From positions 310,001-374,000 of the forward strand of contig NZ_JAAVLX010000006.1 of the NCBI RefSeq assembly GCF_013114825.1: DNA of 64,000 nucleotides, in the 5' to 3' direction. The first letter of the stretch is position 1. Each line of letters opens with the position of its first letter. A program made the translations under genes and the position numbers. This document shows positions 8,846-17,523 of this stretch, piece by piece. The notes below the pieces were generated by a model. It was not told where the DNA came from, searched no databases, and saw only the letters and a list, made by a program, of their open reading frames with translations. This stretch comes from Bradyrhizobium australiense. Lineage in GTDB: Bacteria; Pseudomonadota; Alphaproteobacteria; Rhizobiales; Xanthobacteraceae.

Positions 8846-10195
8846 TTGGACAGCGCGGCGACGCTTCCGTGCCGGCGGATAGTTCCGCCCGTTATCGGGA
8901 ACGAGCGCGCCGGCTCCACGTTGACCCCTGCCGGTTCCCAAGTCAGGTGGGATCGCAGTGTGGACGGATTTGCCGTGTCACAGGTCAACGTGCCCCTCAG
9001 CAACTTGCGCGCGATCACCATCATTATCGTGGTCGCGTTTCACTCCGTACTGCCTTACCTCGCATCGCAACCGGCTTATCCATTTCCGTTCGACGCACCG
9101 CCCTATCGCTGGATTGCATTCCCGATCCTCGATAACGAGCGCTGGTTCGGATTCGACCTGTTTTGCGCATGGCAGGACGTCAGCCTGATGTCGCTGATGT
9201 TTTTGCTGGCGGGTTTGTTCACGCCGTCCAGCCTCGGCCGCAAGGGTCCCCGCACCTACACGTTGGAGCGTTCGTGGCGGATCGGCCTGCCGTTCGTTCT
9301 CGCGGTCGGCGTTCTCAGCCCGCTCGCCTACTTCGCGTCCTATCGGCTGACCGCAGCCGATCCCTCCTTCAGCGCCTTTTGGCAACATTGGCGCGCGCTT
9401 CCGATGTGGCCTGCCGGCCCGCAATGGTTCTTGTGGCAGATCTTTCTGCTGGGGGCGGTTGCGGCCGCACTGCACGCGTTCGCCCCGCATTGGCTCAAGA
9501 CGTCAAGCGCGCTCGTCGCCCGCGTTGCGGATCGCCCGCTAATGTTCTTCGTTGGGCTCGCGGCGCTCTCTGCGCTGGCTTATGTGCCGCTGGCGATGGC
9601 CTTTACGCCGTGGGAATGGACCTTTCTCGGCCCATTTTCATTCCAGCTCAGCCGCCCGCTGCACTATATCGTCTATTTCTTCGCAGGATTTGCTATCGGT
9701 AGCCACAGGCCCGAGCACAGCTTGCTGGGTCCCGGCGGCCCGCTGGCGCGTCATTGGCTCGTCTGGCTTGCCGCGGCCGTGGTTAGCATGTCCGTATGGG
9801 GCGGGCTCACGTCGCTGACCCTGCCGGAGTGGCAGGCAGCCGCGCTGGTCTCTCGCCTGGCTTCGGCGCTCGCGTTTCCAGTTGCTTCCGCGGCTGCCAC
9901 TCTGTGTCTGCTCGCGATCTGTCTTCGGCTGCTGCAATCGCGCGACCGCCTGCTCGATAGCCTATCCAGCAATGCCTACAGCATTTATCTGGTGCATTAC
10001 ATCGTGGTGGTGTGGCTGCAATACGCGCTGCTTGATGTCCACCTCAATGCGATCGGCAAGGCGATGATCGTTTTTGCCGCTGCGCTCACGTTCAGTCTGG
10101 CTGCAAGCGCCGGAATGCAGATCGCAATGAGAGCGCTCATTTCGCGTCATTCCGAGCCGCAAGACGAAAGAGCCATCGCCAATCAACCGCGATAA
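8846..10195 (+). CDS. Acyltransferase-3-like integral membrane protein
   Basis: About ten membrane segments; the first carries the catalytic-type His in VVAFHSVLPY. Inner-membrane enzymes of this family (OafA/OpgC-like) O-acylate glycans, lipids or small molecules. The longest frame starts at 8846, but the first 38 residues do not look coding. A GTG at 8960 (VDGFAVSQVNVPLSNLRAI) is a likely true start, so the 5' end is uncertain. It is followed after 13 nt by the ABC permease gene, suggesting an operon with 10209-12984. Confidence 0.82.
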   Translation: MDSAATLPCRRIVPPVIGNERAGSTLTPAGSQVRWDRSVDGFAVSQVNVPLSNLRAITIIIVVAFHSVLPYLASQPAYPFPFDAPPYRWIAFPILDNERWFGFDLFCAWQDVSLMSLMFLLAGLFTPSSLGRKGPRTYTLERSWRIGLPFVLAVGVLSPLAYFASYRLTAADPSFSAFWQHWRALPMWPAGPQWFLWQIFLLGAVAAALHAFAPHWLKTSSALVARVADRPLMFFVGLAALSALAYVPLAMAFTPWEWTFLGPFSFQLSRPLHYIVYFFAGFAIGSHRPEHSLLGPGGPLARHWLVWLAAAVVSMSVWGGLTSLTLPEWQAAALVSRLASALAFPVASAAATLCLLAICLRLLQSRDRLLDSLSSNAYSIYLVHYIVVVWLQYALLDVHLNAIGKAMIVFAAALTFSLAASAGMQIAMRALISRHSEPQDERAIANQPR

Positions 10196-10208
10196 AACGA
10201 GTGCCGAC

Positions 10209-11342
10209 ATGTCGCTGGTACTGACACTTGCGTCCCGCAACCTGTTCCACGATCGGCTTCGCTTCGTCGCGACCATGGTCGGGATCGTCTTCTCGGTCGT
10301 CCTCGTCATGGTCCAGATGGGTCTGTTCCTCGGATTCGGCCGAATGGTCACGACCATGATCGACCATGCCTCGGCCGATCTGTGGATCCTGCCCAAGGGC
10401 GCCAAATGCTTCGAGGACCCTTCGCTCATCGATGTCAAGCTGCGTGACCGCGTTGCAACCATGGACGGCGTGAGTTCGGCGGTCCCGCTGGTGATCGGAT
10501 TCTCGGACTGGCGCTTGGAAAGCGGTGAATTGACGCCGGTCTTCATTGTGGGAGCCGACCTGCGCGACGGCAGTCTGCAGCCTTTCAATGTGGTGGACGG
10601 CAACGTGCAGGCGTTGACGCAAGGAGCGAACGTTGCGGTCGACCGCTCCTATTTTGACAGGCTTGGCATCAGCGGCGTCGGCTCCACCGCGGAAATCCGC
10701 GGCCGCAAGGTGCGCGTGGTTGCGGTCACTGACGGAATCCGCTCGTTCGCCACAACGCCGTACGTGTTTGTCGACTTGAAGAATGCCCGCAATTACACCG
10801 GCACGCCGCGCGATCGCGCCAGCAGCGTTCTGGTCCGGCTGAAAAGCGATGCCGATCGAGAGAAGGCGCTCAGCGAAATTCGCGCGCAGGCCGGCGATGC
10901 AGAGGTTCTTACATCGGACGATTTCCGCAGCCGTAGCCGGTCGTTCTGGCTGTTTGGCACGGGGGCCGGAGCAGCGCTGTTTGCCGGCGCATTGCTCGGA
11001 GTGATCGTCGGCACCGTGATCGTCGCGCAGACGCTTTACTCCAGCACCAAGGATCATCTGAATGAATTCGCCACCCTGCGTGCGATGGGCTCCTCGAACG
11101 GCTATATCTACACCGTGATCATCTATCAGGCGCTTATCAACGCCGTGATCGGGTTCGCCATCGCCGCGGGAATCGGCTCCATCGTCGTCCAGATGACCGC
11201 CAAAAGCGCATTGCCGATCGTCGTCACGCCATGGCTGATGGCGGCGTTGTTCGCCCTCACCGTCGTGATGTGCGTCGCATCCGGAATCGGAGCGATTATC
11301 CGTGTCGTCCGTATCGATCCAGCCACGGTGTTCATGCGATGA
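10209..11342 (+). CDS. ABC transporter permease, DevC/MacB-like (FtsX domain)
   Basis: 377 residues. One N-terminal membrane helix (FVATMVGIVFSVVLVMVQMGLFLGF) is followed by a large periplasmic domain and three C-terminal membrane helices with the FtsX-type motif ATLRAMGSSNGYI. This topology is that of type VII ABC systems (MacB, LolCE, DevC). The stop codon overlaps the ATPase start by 4 nt (ATGA), so they are translationally coupled. No HlyD/DevB-type fusion protein lies nearby. The acyltransferase upstream and esterase downstream suggest handling of an acylated compound (inference). Confidence 0.9.
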   Translation: MSLVLTLASRNLFHDRLRFVATMVGIVFSVVLVMVQMGLFLGFGRMVTTMIDHASADLWILPKGAKCFEDPSLIDVKLRDRVATMDGVSSAVPLVIGFSDWRLESGELTPVFIVGADLRDGSLQPFNVVDGNVQALTQGANVAVDRSYFDRLGISGVGSTAEIRGRKVRVVAVTDGIRSFATTPYVFVDLKNARNYTGTPRDRASSVLVRLKSDADREKALSEIRAQAGDAEVLTSDDFRSRSRSFWLFGTGAGAALFAGALLGVIVGTVIVAQTLYSSTKDHLNEFATLRAMGSSNGYIYTVIIYQALINAVIGFAIAAGIGSIVVQMTAKSALPIVVTPWLMAALFALTVVMCVASGIGAIIRVVRIDPATVFMR

Positions 11343-12073
11343 ATGATTACGTAGTCGAAGCCAACGCGGTCGAAAAGACGCTGGGTCGCGGCGCCGGCGA
11401 GGTGCACGCGCTGCGCGGCATCGATCTCTCGCTGCGCCCGGGCGAGTTGACATTGCTGATGGGCCCTTCGGGGAGCGGCAAGACCACGCTCTTGCTGGTC
11501 CTCGGATGCATGCTGACGCCGACTTCAGGCAGCGTTACCGTGTGCGGCACGTCGATATCCAACGCCGACAAGGAAGCGCTCGCCAAGATTCGGCGCGAGC
11601 ATGTTGGTTTCGTATTCCAGTCCTATCACCTGTTCCCGACGCTGACCGCGACCCAGAACGTGCAATTGGCGTTGGACATTCGCGGCGAGCATGGCAAGCG
11701 CGCGGCGCAGAAGTCGCGAGAAGCCCTTGCAATGGTCGGGCTTGAGCAAAAGATGGACAGTTTGCCGGGCGGGCTCAGCGGCGGCGAACAGCAGAGGGTC
11801 GCGATCGCGCGCGCGCTCGTCGCAAACCCTTCCGTCGTTCTTGCCGACGAGCCGACCGGGGCACTAGATGGAAACAACGGTCAGAGCATCATGCGCATTC
11901 TCGCCGATACCGCGCATGGCCGCGAGCGCGCGGTGCTGGTCGTCACCCACGATCCCCGCGTGATCCCGTACGCCGATCGCATTATCGAAATTGAGGACGG
12001 TCTCATCGTGCAGGAGCGTCCCGGCGAGACCGACCGCCCGCGCATGCCCAAAGCCGTGCCGTTCAGGGCCTGA
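11339..12073 (+). CDS. ABC transporter ATP-binding protein, DevA/LolD-like
   Basis: The start is ATG 11339 (MNDYVVEANAVEKTLG), overlapping the permease stop by 4 nt; a longer frame from 11231 would run into the permease gene. 244 residues with Walker A GPSGSGKTT (42-50), a Q-loop (FVFQSYHLFPTLTATQN), signature LSGGEQQRVAIARAL, Walker B VVLADEPTGALD and the switch His (VVTHDPRV). It energises the preceding permease. EPTGALD and the signature place it with the LolD/MacB group rather than importers. Confidence 0.94.
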   Translation: MNDYVVEANAVEKTLGRGAGEVHALRGIDLSLRPGELTLLMGPSGSGKTTLLLVLGCMLTPTSGSVTVCGTSISNADKEALAKIRREHVGFVFQSYHLFPTLTATQNVQLALDIRGEHGKRAAQKSREALAMVGLEQKMDSLPGGLSGGEQQRVAIARALVANPSVVLADEPTGALDGNNGQSIMRILADTAHGRERAVLVVTHDPRVIPYADRIIEIEDGLIVQERPGETDRPRMPKAVPFRA

Positions 12074-12087
12074 GTGCAAGGGCCGCC

Positions 12088-12984
12088 ATGAGCCTGCGGG
12101 CCGAACTTTTGCGCATCGGTATTCGCATGTTGCTCAAGCGGCGCGGCGGAAGTCTCGACGTCGAGCAATGGCGGCGGAACATGCGCGCGATGGAGCGGTT
12201 CGTGCCGCACCCGCCCAGCCGGAGCGCAACAGTCGAGATCGAAGCCGGTCGGGTGAGATTTCACCGCGTCACCACGCCGGCATCGCGGCCCGAACGTAAC
12301 GTGCTCTATCTCCACGGCGGCGCCTATGTTTCCGGCGCGCCGATCTATTACCGGCACTTCCTCTGGCGGATTGCCGACGCCTTGCAAGCCCGCGTCTGGG
12401 CGCTCGAATACCGCCTGGCTCCGGAACACGCATTTCCGGCAGCGCTAGAGGATGCCGTCGAGGGCTATCGTTGCCTGGCCCACCACGCTGCCGATATCCG
12501 TCAGTTGTTCGTGGTGGGAGATTCCGCAGGCGGCGGCCTGGCGCTGGGCCTGCTGTTGAGGCTCCGTGACGACGGCAAACCGCTTCCTGCCGCGGCCGTC
12601 GCCTTGTCGCCCTGGACCGATCTGGCCCTTACCGGCGCCTCGCTGAGGACGAATGCTGCAGCCGATCCGATGCTGAACGTCGAGGATCTCCCTGATCTGG
12701 CGAAGCTCTATCTCGCCGGAGCCGATCCGCGTACACCCCACGCTTCGCCGCTCTATGGCGATCCCGCCGGATTGCCGCCGGTGCTTATTCAAGTCGGCAG
12801 CGATGAAATTCTCCGAGACGACGCTGTCCGCATGGCGGAGAAGCTGCGGTCGCACAATCCGCGCAGCAGAATCGAGATCTGGCGCCGGATGCCGCACGCC
12901 TGGCAATTGTTTGTGCCGGTGCTGCCGGAGTCCCATCAGGCAATTGCGCAGATCGGAGCATTTGTCTCCGAGATGCAGCGCTGA
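12088..12984 (+). CDS. Alpha/beta hydrolase, hormone-sensitive-lipase (HSL) family esterase
   Basis: 298 residues. The HGG oxyanion motif is at 76-78 (YLHGGAYVSG), the nucleophile Ser146 is in GDSAGGG, and probable triad partners are Asp239 (GSDEILRDD) and His270 (MPHAWQLF). HSL-family esterases hydrolyse short to medium acyl esters. No signal peptide is evident, so a cytoplasmic location is likely. It is 14 nt after the ABC ATPase gene, making it the probable last gene of a four-gene unit that starts with the membrane acyltransferase. Confidence 0.9.
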   Translation: MSLRAELLRIGIRMLLKRRGGSLDVEQWRRNMRAMERFVPHPPSRSATVEIEAGRVRFHRVTTPASRPERNVLYLHGGAYVSGAPIYYRHFLWRIADALQARVWALEYRLAPEHAFPAALEDAVEGYRCLAHHAADIRQLFVVGDSAGGGLALGLLLRLRDDGKPLPAAAVALSPWTDLALTGASLRTNAAADPMLNVEDLPDLAKLYLAGADPRTPHASPLYGDPAGLPPVLIQVGSDEILRDDAVRMAEKLRSHNPRSRIEIWRRMPHAWQLFVPVLPESHQAIAQIGAFVSEMQR

Positions 12985-13008
12985 CACGAAGCGTGGCCTC
13001 GTTGGCGG

Positions 13009-14160
13009 TCACACTCGGAAATGCTTGGAGAGCTTCAACCCCTGCGCCTGATAGTTCGAGCCGATGCGCTGGCCGTACATGGCGTCGGGCCGCGCCAGCA
13101 TTTTCTCGTAGACCAGACGCCCGACGATCTGGCCGTGCTCGAGGATGAACGGCACCTCGCGCGAGCGCACTTCGAGCACGGCGCGCGCGCCCTGCCCGCC
13201 GGCGCCGGCATAGCCGAAGCCGGGGTCGAAGAAGCCGGCGTAGTGCACGCGGAATTCGCCGACCAGGGGATCGAACGGCACCATTTCCGCGGCGTAATCC
13301 GGCGGGATCTGCACGGCCTCTTTCGACGCCAGAATATAGAATTCGCCGGGATCGAGGATGAGGCTACCGTCTGATCGAGCCGGGATCGGCTCCCAGAATT
13401 CGTCGACCGCGTAGCCACCGCGACGGTCGATATCGACGACTCCCGTGTGGCGCTTGGCGCGGTAACCAACGAAGCCCTTTGTGTTTTCACCGGAGAGATC
13501 GACTGACAGAGCGACGCCGTTGGCGAGGTCGGCGTCGTCGATATCGACCAGCCGCTCGGCGCCGTGCAGGGCGTCGAGTTCGTCGGCATCGAGGATGGCA
13601 TCTCCGGCGCGGAAGCGCATCTGGCTGAGCCGCGAGCCCTCGCGGAGCAATACCGGAAACGTCTTCGGGCTGATCTCGGCATAGAGCGGGCCGTGATAGC
13701 CGGCGCCGATCATGTCGAAGCGGCGGGTGCCGTCAGCGATCACGCGGGTGAAGACGTCAAGCCGCCCGGTCGAACTTTTGGGGTTGGCGGCGGCGACGAT
13801 CTCCGGCGGCAGCGCAAGGCTTTCCAGAAGCGGCACGATGTAGACGCAATTGGTCTCCAATACCGCACCGTCGGAGAGATTTATTTCGTGCAACTTCAGC
13901 TCGTCGATGCGCTCGGCGACGGTGGCGCCGGGACCAGGCAGGAAGCTCGCGCGTACCCGGTAGGCGATGTCGCCCAGGCGCAAATCGAGGCTCGCCGGCT
14001 GGATCTGGCTTTCGACAAACGGATAGGCCGGCAGGATGAGCCCCGCATCCGCCATCGCTGCGATCATGCGGTCGGGCAGAATTCCATTGGCGTCGGGCGG
14101 AAGCGTAAACGGCACGGCGCGATCCTCTGAGGTGGCCCCTTTCGGATGCCCAAATCTCAT
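13009..14160 (-). CDS. dcd: dCTP deaminase, long (two-module) alphaproteobacterial type
   Basis: Up to 383 residues, about twice the E. coli Dcd. Both halves look like the dUTPase/Dcd fold (LPAYPFVESQIQPASLDLRLG with NPKSSTGRLDVFTRV in the first, DPLVGEFRVHYAGFFDPGFG in the second). The SSTGR motif lines nucleotide phosphates in the family. It would convert dCTP to dUTP for thymidylate synthesis. The ATG at 14160 gives the longest frame, but a GTG at 14115 (VPFTLPPDANGIL) has AGAGGA 7 nt upstream and may be the true start. It is divergent from the metZ leader. Confidence 0.88.
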   Translation of the reverse strand: MRFGHPKGATSEDRAVPFTLPPDANGILPDRMIAAMADAGLILPAYPFVESQIQPASLDLRLGDIAYRVRASFLPGPGATVAERIDELKLHEINLSDGAVLETNCVYIVPLLESLALPPEIVAAANPKSSTGRLDVFTRVIADGTRRFDMIGAGYHGPLYAEISPKTFPVLLREGSRLSQMRFRAGDAILDADELDALHGAERLVDIDDADLANGVALSVDLSGENTKGFVGYRAKRHTGVVDIDRRGGYAVDEFWEPIPARSDGSLILDPGEFYILASKEAVQIPPDYAAEMVPFDPLVGEFRVHYAGFFDPGFGYAGAGGQGARAVLEVRSREVPFILEHGQIVGRLVYEKMLARPDAMYGQRIGSNYQAQGLKLSKHFRV

Positions 14161-14206
14161 CCAAACCCCGTAAATATGAGCTTTTAGGGGTTATCCGATG
14201 GCCGCC

Positions 14207-14235
14207 TTGACTGAAAGGGCGCAAGCGAATATCAG
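14207..14235 (+). promoter_or_regulatory. Predicted metZ promoter
   Basis: TTGACT (14207-14212), a 17-nt spacer and TATCAG (14230-14235) form a housekeeping-type promoter. It would start transcription near 14242, just ahead of the SAM-II aptamer, the expected place. Inferred from consensus match and position only. Confidence 0.55.
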
Positions 14236-14247
14236 CATGACTTATCC

Positions 14248-14298
14248 CGTGGTGATTTGAGCCGGCCGGCTTGCAGCCACGTTAAATAAATAGCTAAA
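14248..14298 (+). promoter_or_regulatory. SAM-II riboswitch aptamer
   Basis: The P1 stem CGTGG (14248-14252) pairs with CCACG (14277-14281). The conserved GATTTGAGC loop is followed by CTTGCAGCC, then the A-rich strand GTTAAATAAAT and the 3' pseudoknot strand GCTAAA (14293-14298), which pairs with TTTGAGC. Layout and conserved bases match the SAM-II (metA motif) class, which senses S-adenosylmethionine almost exclusively in Alphaproteobacteria upstream of methionine biosynthesis genes. Here it precedes metZ. Confidence 0.95.
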
Positions 14299-14354
14299 CA
14301 GGCCGGGGACACGTGTGATCCCGGCCTGTGGAAATTTTTCCAGGCCGGTTTTTT
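14299..14354 (+). terminator. Attenuator: competing antiterminator and intrinsic terminator hairpins
   Basis: CAGGCCGGG (14299-14307) can pair with CCCGGCCTG (14320-14328). The same 3' arm, CCGGCCTG (14321-14328), can instead pair with CAGGCCGG (14341-14348), which is followed by six T residues (14349-14354). The second hairpin is a textbook intrinsic terminator. The two structures are mutually exclusive, the hallmark of transcription attenuation by an upstream riboswitch. Confidence 0.88.
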
Positions 14355-14388
14355 GTGACCATTTTCCTGTGGTCACGGCGGAGGTCAC

Positions 14389-15582
14389 ATGTCTGAAGTT
14401 GGTACTACCAAGCGCTATCGTCCCGAAACCAAGCTGGTCCATTCCGGCACCCTGCGCTCGCAGTTCGGCGAGACGTCCGAGGCGCTGTTTCTGACCCAGG
14501 GCTACGTGTACGACAGTGCGGAGCAGTGCGAGGCGCGTTTCAAGGGCGAGGATCCCGGCTTTATCTATTCGCGCTATTCCAATCCCACGATTGCGATGTT
14601 CGAGCGCCGCATGATCGAGCTCGAGGGCGCGGAAGCCGCTCGCTCCACCGCCACCGGCATGGCCGCGGTGACGACAGCGATCCTCGCGCCGCTCAGAGCC
14701 GGCGATCACGTGGTCGCCTCGAAAGCCCTGTTCGGCTCGTGCCTTTACGTCGTGCAGGACCTCCTGCCGCGCTACGGCATCGAAACAACGCTGGTCGACG
14801 GTCTTGATCTCGACCAATGGCAGCGCGCATTGCGGCCCAACACCAAGACTTTCTTTCTGGAGAGCCCGACCAATCCGACGCTCGATGTGCTCGATATTCC
14901 GGCGATTGCCGATATCGCGCACAAGGGCGGCGCCCGGCTGATCGTCGACAACGTCTTCGCCACGCCGATCTGGCAGAGCCCGCTGTCGCTCGGCGCAGAC
15001 GTCGTGGTCTACTCCGCAACCAAACATATCGACGGTCAAGGACGCTGCCTCGGTGGCACTATTCTCTCGTCCGAAGCCTTCATCGCAGAGCATATTCACA
15101 ATTTCATGCGCCAGACCGGGCCGTCGCTGTCGCCCTTCAACGCCTGGGTCCTGCTCAAGGGGCTGGAGACGCTTGGCGTGCGGGTACGCGCGCAGACCGA
15201 CAACGCGGCGAAAATCGCCGAGGCGCTGGCGAGCCATCCGAAGATTTCGCGATTGATCTATCCGGGCCGCGCCGATCATCCGCAGGCGGCATTGGTGAAG
15301 AAGCAGATGCGCGCAGGCTCGACTTTGGTCGGCTTCGAGGTCAAGGGCGGCAAGGCGGCCGCATTCCGCGTCCTCAATGCGTTGCAGATCTCGCGCATCT
15401 CCAACAATCTTGGCGATGCCAAGAGTCTCGTCACCCATCCTGCGACGACCACGCATCAACGGCTGACGCCGGAGGCGCGCGCCGAACTCGGCATCAGCGA
15501 GGGCTTTATCCGCTTCTCGGCCGGGCTCGAACATCCGGATGATTTGATCGAGGATTTTGAGGCCGCGCTGGAAAAGGCGTGA
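14389..15582 (+). CDS. metZ: O-succinylhomoserine sulfhydrylase
   Basis: 397 residues, a PLP enzyme of the Cys/Met metabolism family. It makes homocysteine directly from O-succinylhomoserine and sulfide. The PLP lysine is Lys212 in VVYSATKHIDGQG; other family motifs are SRYSNPTIAMFE, STATGMAAVT and ESPTNPTLDV. The ribosome site GGAGG lies 4 nt before the ATG. Expression should fall when SAM is abundant, through the SAM-II riboswitch in its leader. Confidence 0.95.
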   Translation: MSEVGTTKRYRPETKLVHSGTLRSQFGETSEALFLTQGYVYDSAEQCEARFKGEDPGFIYSRYSNPTIAMFERRMIELEGAEAARSTATGMAAVTTAILAPLRAGDHVVASKALFGSCLYVVQDLLPRYGIETTLVDGLDLDQWQRALRPNTKTFFLESPTNPTLDVLDIPAIADIAHKGGARLIVDNVFATPIWQSPLSLGADVVVYSATKHIDGQGRCLGGTILSSEAFIAEHIHNFMRQTGPSLSPFNAWVLLKGLETLGVRVRAQTDNAAKIAEALASHPKISRLIYPGRADHPQAALVKKQMRAGSTLVGFEVKGGKAAAFRVLNALQISRISNNLGDAKSLVTHPATTTHQRLTPEARAELGISEGFIRFSAGLEHPDDLIEDFEAALEKA

Positions 15583-15600
15583 GTTCGCCACGACACTATC

Positions 15601-15715
15601 GTCGTCCCTACGAACGCAGGGACCCATAACCACATCGTGAGTTAAGCAGGGCGTCTGTCACTGCCTCTCATCATTGAAGCCGCGGCGTATGGGTCCCTGC
15701 GTTCGCAGGGACGAC
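15601..15715. repeat. Palindromic intergenic repeat, family B (copy 1)
   Basis: GTCGTCCCTACGAACGCAGG at the left and CCTGCGTTCGCAGGGACGAC at the right are inverted arms around a spacer containing GACCCATAACC and GTATGGGTCC. It lies between convergent metZ and the SGNH gene, where it may also serve as a terminator for both. Other copies are at 44360-44478 and 58607-58713. Confidence 0.88.
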
Positions 15716-15717
15716 AG

Positions 15718-16746
15718 TTACATCGGCCGATAGGCGCGCACGTCCGACGGCACGGCAACGCCGAGCTTGATCTGGCCGACCGACTTGATGATGTCATCGC
15801 CGAGCAGTTGGGCGAAGCAGGCGTAGCCCCAGTCGCTCATGTGCAGGCCGTCGGCGATCACGAAATTCTCGATCGGGATCGCCTGGCGCTCGTGCCAGTC
15901 CTTCATCACCGCGAAGCGCGGGAAGACGCCGACCTTGCGAAGTTCGGCTGTCTTGTTCAGCAGCTTCATCATCTTGCCGGCGCTTTCGGCGTGCTCGTTG
16001 ACCCGCGGCGAATATTGCGGATCGATCAGCACGACGTCGGAACCAACAGCCTGAATGCGCGTGATGCCTTCCTCGACGAGCTTGGCAGTCTCGGCGGGAT
16101 CGAGGTTGCGCAGCACCGCATTGGTGCCGACTTGCCAGATCACCAGATCCGGGTGCAAGTCAATCACGGCCGTCTGCAGCCGCTTCATCATTTCCGAGGC
16201 GTCCTCGCCGCCCTTGCCGGCATTGACGACGGAGATGTCGGCCGTCGGATATTTGCGGCGTAGCTGCGCCGCGAGCCTGTTCGGATAAGTGAATTCCGGT
16301 GAACTGGAGCCATACCCCTGGGTCGACGACGATCCGAAAGCGACGATCACCACTGGCTGACCGGCGACGAGCTTGTTCGCGACACGCGGCAGCGATCCCA
16401 TCGATTTGGAAACGCCCTTCGGCGGCAGGCAGGGAACGCGGCTGAAGATGTCGCCGGCCGATCTCGCGACTTCCTTCACCTTGTCGATCGCTTTGCCGGT
16501 GACGCCCTTCTGGGCCGTCGGATTGGCGGCAGCCGTCGGCGCGGCCTGCGGGGCACTTTCAGCCGAGGTGTTCCGTTCCGTCTTGTTTTCAGACTTTGCG
16601 CTATCGGACAGCGCCGCTTGCTGGCCGGCCTGTTGCGGAGCCGTCTGAGCGTGCGACTGTAACAGCGAGGCAGGCATCAACAGCGCAAGGCCCGCGGCCG
16701 CGACGGTCAGCAATGTCGAGAAACGAAAAGGGCAGTGAGAACTCAT
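15718..16746 (-). CDS. Secreted SGNH/GDSL-like hydrolase (distal gene of opgC operon)
   Basis: 342 residues. An N-terminal signal peptide (about 1-34) is followed by an Ala/Gln/Thr-rich linker to about residue 90. The SGNH domain has block I VVIVAFGSSSTQG, a Gly block (NAGKGGEDA), block III QVGTNAVLR and block V IADGLHMSDWGYAC with catalytic Asp/His. Such periplasmic enzymes are esterases or acyl transferases on glycans. It follows a second SGNH gene by 15 nt and opgC before that, so periplasmic glucan acylation is the likely context (inference). Confidence 0.88.
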   Translation of the reverse strand: MSSHCPFRFSTLLTVAAAGLALLMPASLLQSHAQTAPQQAGQQAALSDSAKSENKTERNTSAESAPQAAPTAAANPTAQKGVTGKAIDKVKEVARSAGDIFSRVPCLPPKGVSKSMGSLPRVANKLVAGQPVVIVAFGSSSTQGYGSSSPEFTYPNRLAAQLRRKYPTADISVVNAGKGGEDASEMMKRLQTAVIDLHPDLVIWQVGTNAVLRNLDPAETAKLVEEGITRIQAVGSDVVLIDPQYSPRVNEHAESAGKMMKLLNKTAELRKVGVFPRFAVMKDWHERQAIPIENFVIADGLHMSDWGYACFAQLLGDDIIKSVGQIKLGVAVPSDVRAYRPM

Positions 16747-16761
16747 TAACGCTAGTCCCTA

Positions 16762-17523
16762 CTAATTCTGCTGCGCCTGGTCGAGGCGGGCCGCATCGAG
16801 CACGAATTTCGACAGCGCGCGGCCGAGGCAGGCATGAACCCTCTTGGCCATGTCGGTGCCATGAAAGGTACTGAACAGGTCGAAATCTCCGGCGTCGTTC
16901 CAGTGACGCATGATAGCGAACCGATCGAACAGCGGAACGTTATGCTGCTGGGCCACCACGCGCATATTATCTAGGTATGGTGGCGCCGAAATCATCGTTT
17001 CCGTGCGCGGGCTGTACTGCAGATTGACCAAAACTACGTCGGCTCCGGCGTTTTGCAGCGCAGCAACACCACTGTCGAGGGCGCCGCGAAAATCGTCGGG
17101 ATCGACGGATCGCATAGCATCCACGGTTCCGGTCTGCCAGATGACCAAAGTAGGCCTTTTTGCTTCCACCAGCTTAACGATATTCGCGTCCACCTCCTCG
17201 GCCGTTTTCCCGTTCTGTAGTTCTACGGAGAGGTTGATCGGGATCGAGGGCAGCTTCTCCTTCAGGGCCGCCTGCAGCTTGGCCGGATAGGCGCTGGCCT
17301 CGGAAGACAGGATGGTCGATGACCGGCTCCCGACCACCAGCACGGTCAGCGGCCGGGCGTTCTTGACGGCCTCGGTCACCTTCGGAAGCGTGCTTTCAGT
17401 GGAGAGGAGATAGGGCGGAACCTCGCAGGCCTGGGGGGCGGCGTCCTGGGCGCGCGCAAAGCCGGCGGCTGCAAGGCCCGCAAGCAGCGCCAGGACCAGT
17501 GCAGCTCCCGAGCGGGGCCTCAT
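16762..17523 (-). CDS. Secreted SGNH-hydrolase-like protein (middle gene of opgC operon)
   Basis: 253 residues from ATG 17523 (MRPRSGAALVLALLAGLAAA, a signal peptide); its ATGA overlaps the opgC stop, so the two are translationally coupled. It aligns in layout with the downstream 342-residue protein: VLVVGSRSST (block I), WQTGTVDAMR (block III) and STFHGTDMAKRVHACLG near the end. Block III has TVDA where its neighbour has TNAV, and block V lacks the clear DxxH spacing, so it may be catalytically altered or binding-only. An earlier in-frame start at 17628 lies inside opgC and is unlikely. Confidence 0.82.
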   Translation of the reverse strand: MRPRSGAALVLALLAGLAAAGFARAQDAAPQACEVPPYLLSTESTLPKVTEAVKNARPLTVLVVGSRSSTILSSEASAYPAKLQAALKEKLPSIPINLSVELQNGKTAEEVDANIVKLVEAKRPTLVIWQTGTVDAMRSVDPDDFRGALDSGVAALQNAGADVVLVNLQYSPRTETMISAPPYLDNMRVVAQQHNVPLFDRFAIMRHWNDAGDFDLFSTFHGTDMAKRVHACLGRALSKFVLDAARLDQAQQN

